Assembly (NCBI RefSeq): GCF_031846515.1
Contig: NZ_JAVRHO010000005.1
Location: 124,001 to 188,000 of the forward strand
Direction: 5' to 3'
Origin: Autumnicola lenta
Lineage (GTDB): Bacteria > Bacteroidota > Bacteroidia > Flavobacteriales > Flavobacteriaceae
Length of the DNA: 64,000 nt
Shown: piece after piece, positions 62,991 through 64,000 of the stretch
Numbering within the stretch: position 1 is the stretch's first letter
Layout of the letters: the number at the start of each line of letters is the position of its first letter
Notes under the pieces: model-generated
What the model was told of the DNA's origin: nothing
The model's input: the letters and a program-made list of their open reading frames with translations, nothing else
The model's database searches: none
Position numbers and translations under genes: made by a program

Positions 62991-63944
62991 TTATTTCTTG
63001 ATCACAAACTGGATCTTTCGCTCACTCAGCCTAACCTGAGTCACAAAATCCGGTTTTTCCACAACTTCAGCTATAAAATAGTCTTCGCCCTCGTTCACCT
63101 TGCTATAGTCGCACACCACCCTAAAATCTGAAGCCTTTACTTTATCATAATCTTCCAGGTTCACCTGGTAATACAGCAAAATCCGTTTTGGAAAATAAGA
63201 GAGATTCAGGTTATCGGGCACGTTAATTACCTCAACCGGGATCTGCACACTGCCTTCAGTAAATTTCTCTACTTCAAGTGCATATTTCACTTCAGTTTTA
63301 TAAAAATTAAGCATTCCCAGGTTTGTAGTATCAATTGGAACTGTTCCAGAGATATCGCGGTTTACGTCGTTCCTTTGAATGTTCACCGTCTGTACCCTGC
63401 TAATCGTATCGATAATATTCTCAGGCCCACTCACAGTAATTGAATCGGGCTCCAGCCTCACATTTTCTCCTGCGGAATAGCCCACAGCGTAGTTTACATT
63501 TATATTTGGGACAACGGCGACCCGTGTTTCCTTTTTCGGCTGAAAGGGAATTACGATCTCATCTTCAAGAAATGTAGAATTTTCGAAATCTATCTGCAGT
63601 TCTTCTGAAATTTCATTAAGGTTACTATCGATTTTATACACAAGATTTCCCTCCTGAACTTCAGCATCTGCAAGATCTATATTCAGTTCCGGCTTAAAAA
63701 GCTGATAGTAAATAATAAAAAAGCCCTGATCCTGAATGCGCATGGGCACACTCTCCGGTTTTCCCTCAGAAATGCTTTTGTCCAGCGGAGCATTGGAATA
63801 GTGTACAGGAATCTGAATTATCTGAGTATACTCTTTGGAAAGTTGCACCAAAAGCCAGGTCAATGCCGAAAAAAATAAAAAGACAGAGAATATCTTGACA
63901 CTCGATCTTTTAAAACTCGGCCTACCTATTTTGAATGTGCGCAT
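62991..63944 (-). CDS. YbbR-like (CdaR family) membrane-anchored protein
   Basis: Protein of 317 residues with one N-terminal membrane segment (residues 17-36, VKIFSVFLFFSALTWLLVQL) and YbbR-type beta repeats, for example VRLEPDSITVSGPENIIDTI followed by SRVQTVNI. In Firmicutes such proteins regulate diadenylate cyclase CdaA; a similar role here is possible but the cyclase gene is not in the window. In flavobacteria the gene is often next to coaE, as here. Confidence 0.85.
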   Translation of the reverse strand: MRTFKIGRPSFKRSSVKIFSVFLFFSALTWLLVQLSKEYTQIIQIPVHYSNAPLDKSISEGKPESVPMRIQDQGFFIIYYQLFKPELNIDLADAEVQEGNLVYKIDSNLNEISEELQIDFENSTFLEDEIVIPFQPKKETRVAVVPNINVNYAVGYSAGENVRLEPDSITVSGPENIIDTISRVQTVNIQRNDVNRDISGTVPIDTTNLGMLNFYKTEVKYALEVEKFTEGSVQIPVEVINVPDNLNLSYFPKRILLYYQVNLEDYDKVKASDFRVVCDYSKVNEGEDYFIAEVVEKPDFVTQVRLSERKIQFVIKK

Positions 63945-64000
63945 CTTTAAAAAATAATTGAGGAAACACTTTCTCCTCGTTTTTGTTTAAAACCTGAATT

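Noticed and set aside
63970..64000. GAGGA...TCCTC hairpin with T-run at the right edge as a terminator
   Set aside because: The stem is only five pairs and the adjoining gene is outside the window.

Overview
The window is one AT-rich chromosomal segment from a member of the Bacteroidota, most likely a marine Flavobacteriaceae of the Gramella/Salegentibacter type. The evidence is the gene content: LolA-LptG-RibB behind FtsK, a T9SS-sorted giant adhesin-like protein, DUF1015 next to YggS, an RprXY-like two-component pair, and GH97/GH43/GH8 enzymes. Several promoters also show the Bacteroidota -7 element TAnnTTTG. No rRNA, CRISPR array, intact insertion sequence or replication origin was seen.

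Layout. 1-9 kb: end of an unidentified gene, then ftsK-lolA-lptG-ribB, a nitroreductase, a YdcF/SanA-like protein and a small membrane protein. 8-12 kb: a siderophore-type TonB receptor with Fur-like palindromes at its promoter, and a PepSY membrane protein with no recognisable start codon. 12-17 kb: HAD phosphatase, secreted protein, L,D-transpeptidase lipoprotein, Gfo/Idh/MocA oxidoreductase, D-Ala-D-Ala dipeptidase, ankyrin protein. 17.7-31 kb: molybdenum cofactor genes in two blocks (tauE-mobA-moaD-moeB-moaE-moaCB and moaA-moeA), separated by about 7 kb with a DUF3140 protein, a photolyase-like protein, an esterase, a secreted unknown and a DUF5060/DUF4038 glycosidase. 31.5-40 kb: xylan/arabinan and alpha-glycoside enzymes (GH8, GH43, GH97) around a tRNA-Ser and a decayed accessory patch holding a TolC-family pseudogene, broken AbiE antitoxin and toxin genes, inverted repeats and an intact-looking ParDE pair. 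40-50 kb: housekeeping and metabolic genes (old yellow enzyme, SGNH hydrolase, M28 peptidase, Pcm, Gfo/Idh/MocA, 3-hydroxyacyl-CoA dehydrogenase, DUF1015, YggS, exonuclease/GIY-YIG). 51-59 kb: ion channel, miaA and a 2012-residue secreted protein. 59-64 kb: response regulator, histidine kinase, coaE and a YbbR protein.

The most striking unexplained signal is a short dispersed motif close to AAAATGGCAATTATCGACCT. About twenty copies lie in intergenic DNA, mostly on the 3' side of genes. They are densest in two composite repeat regions (50.2-51.3 kb and 62.3-63.0 kb), and one copy forms a 23-bp perfect hairpin between convergent genes. A second repeat of about 97 bp occurs twice, each time upstream of a gene in the same relative orientation. 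All calls come from reading the sequence and recognising families; no database search was possible.
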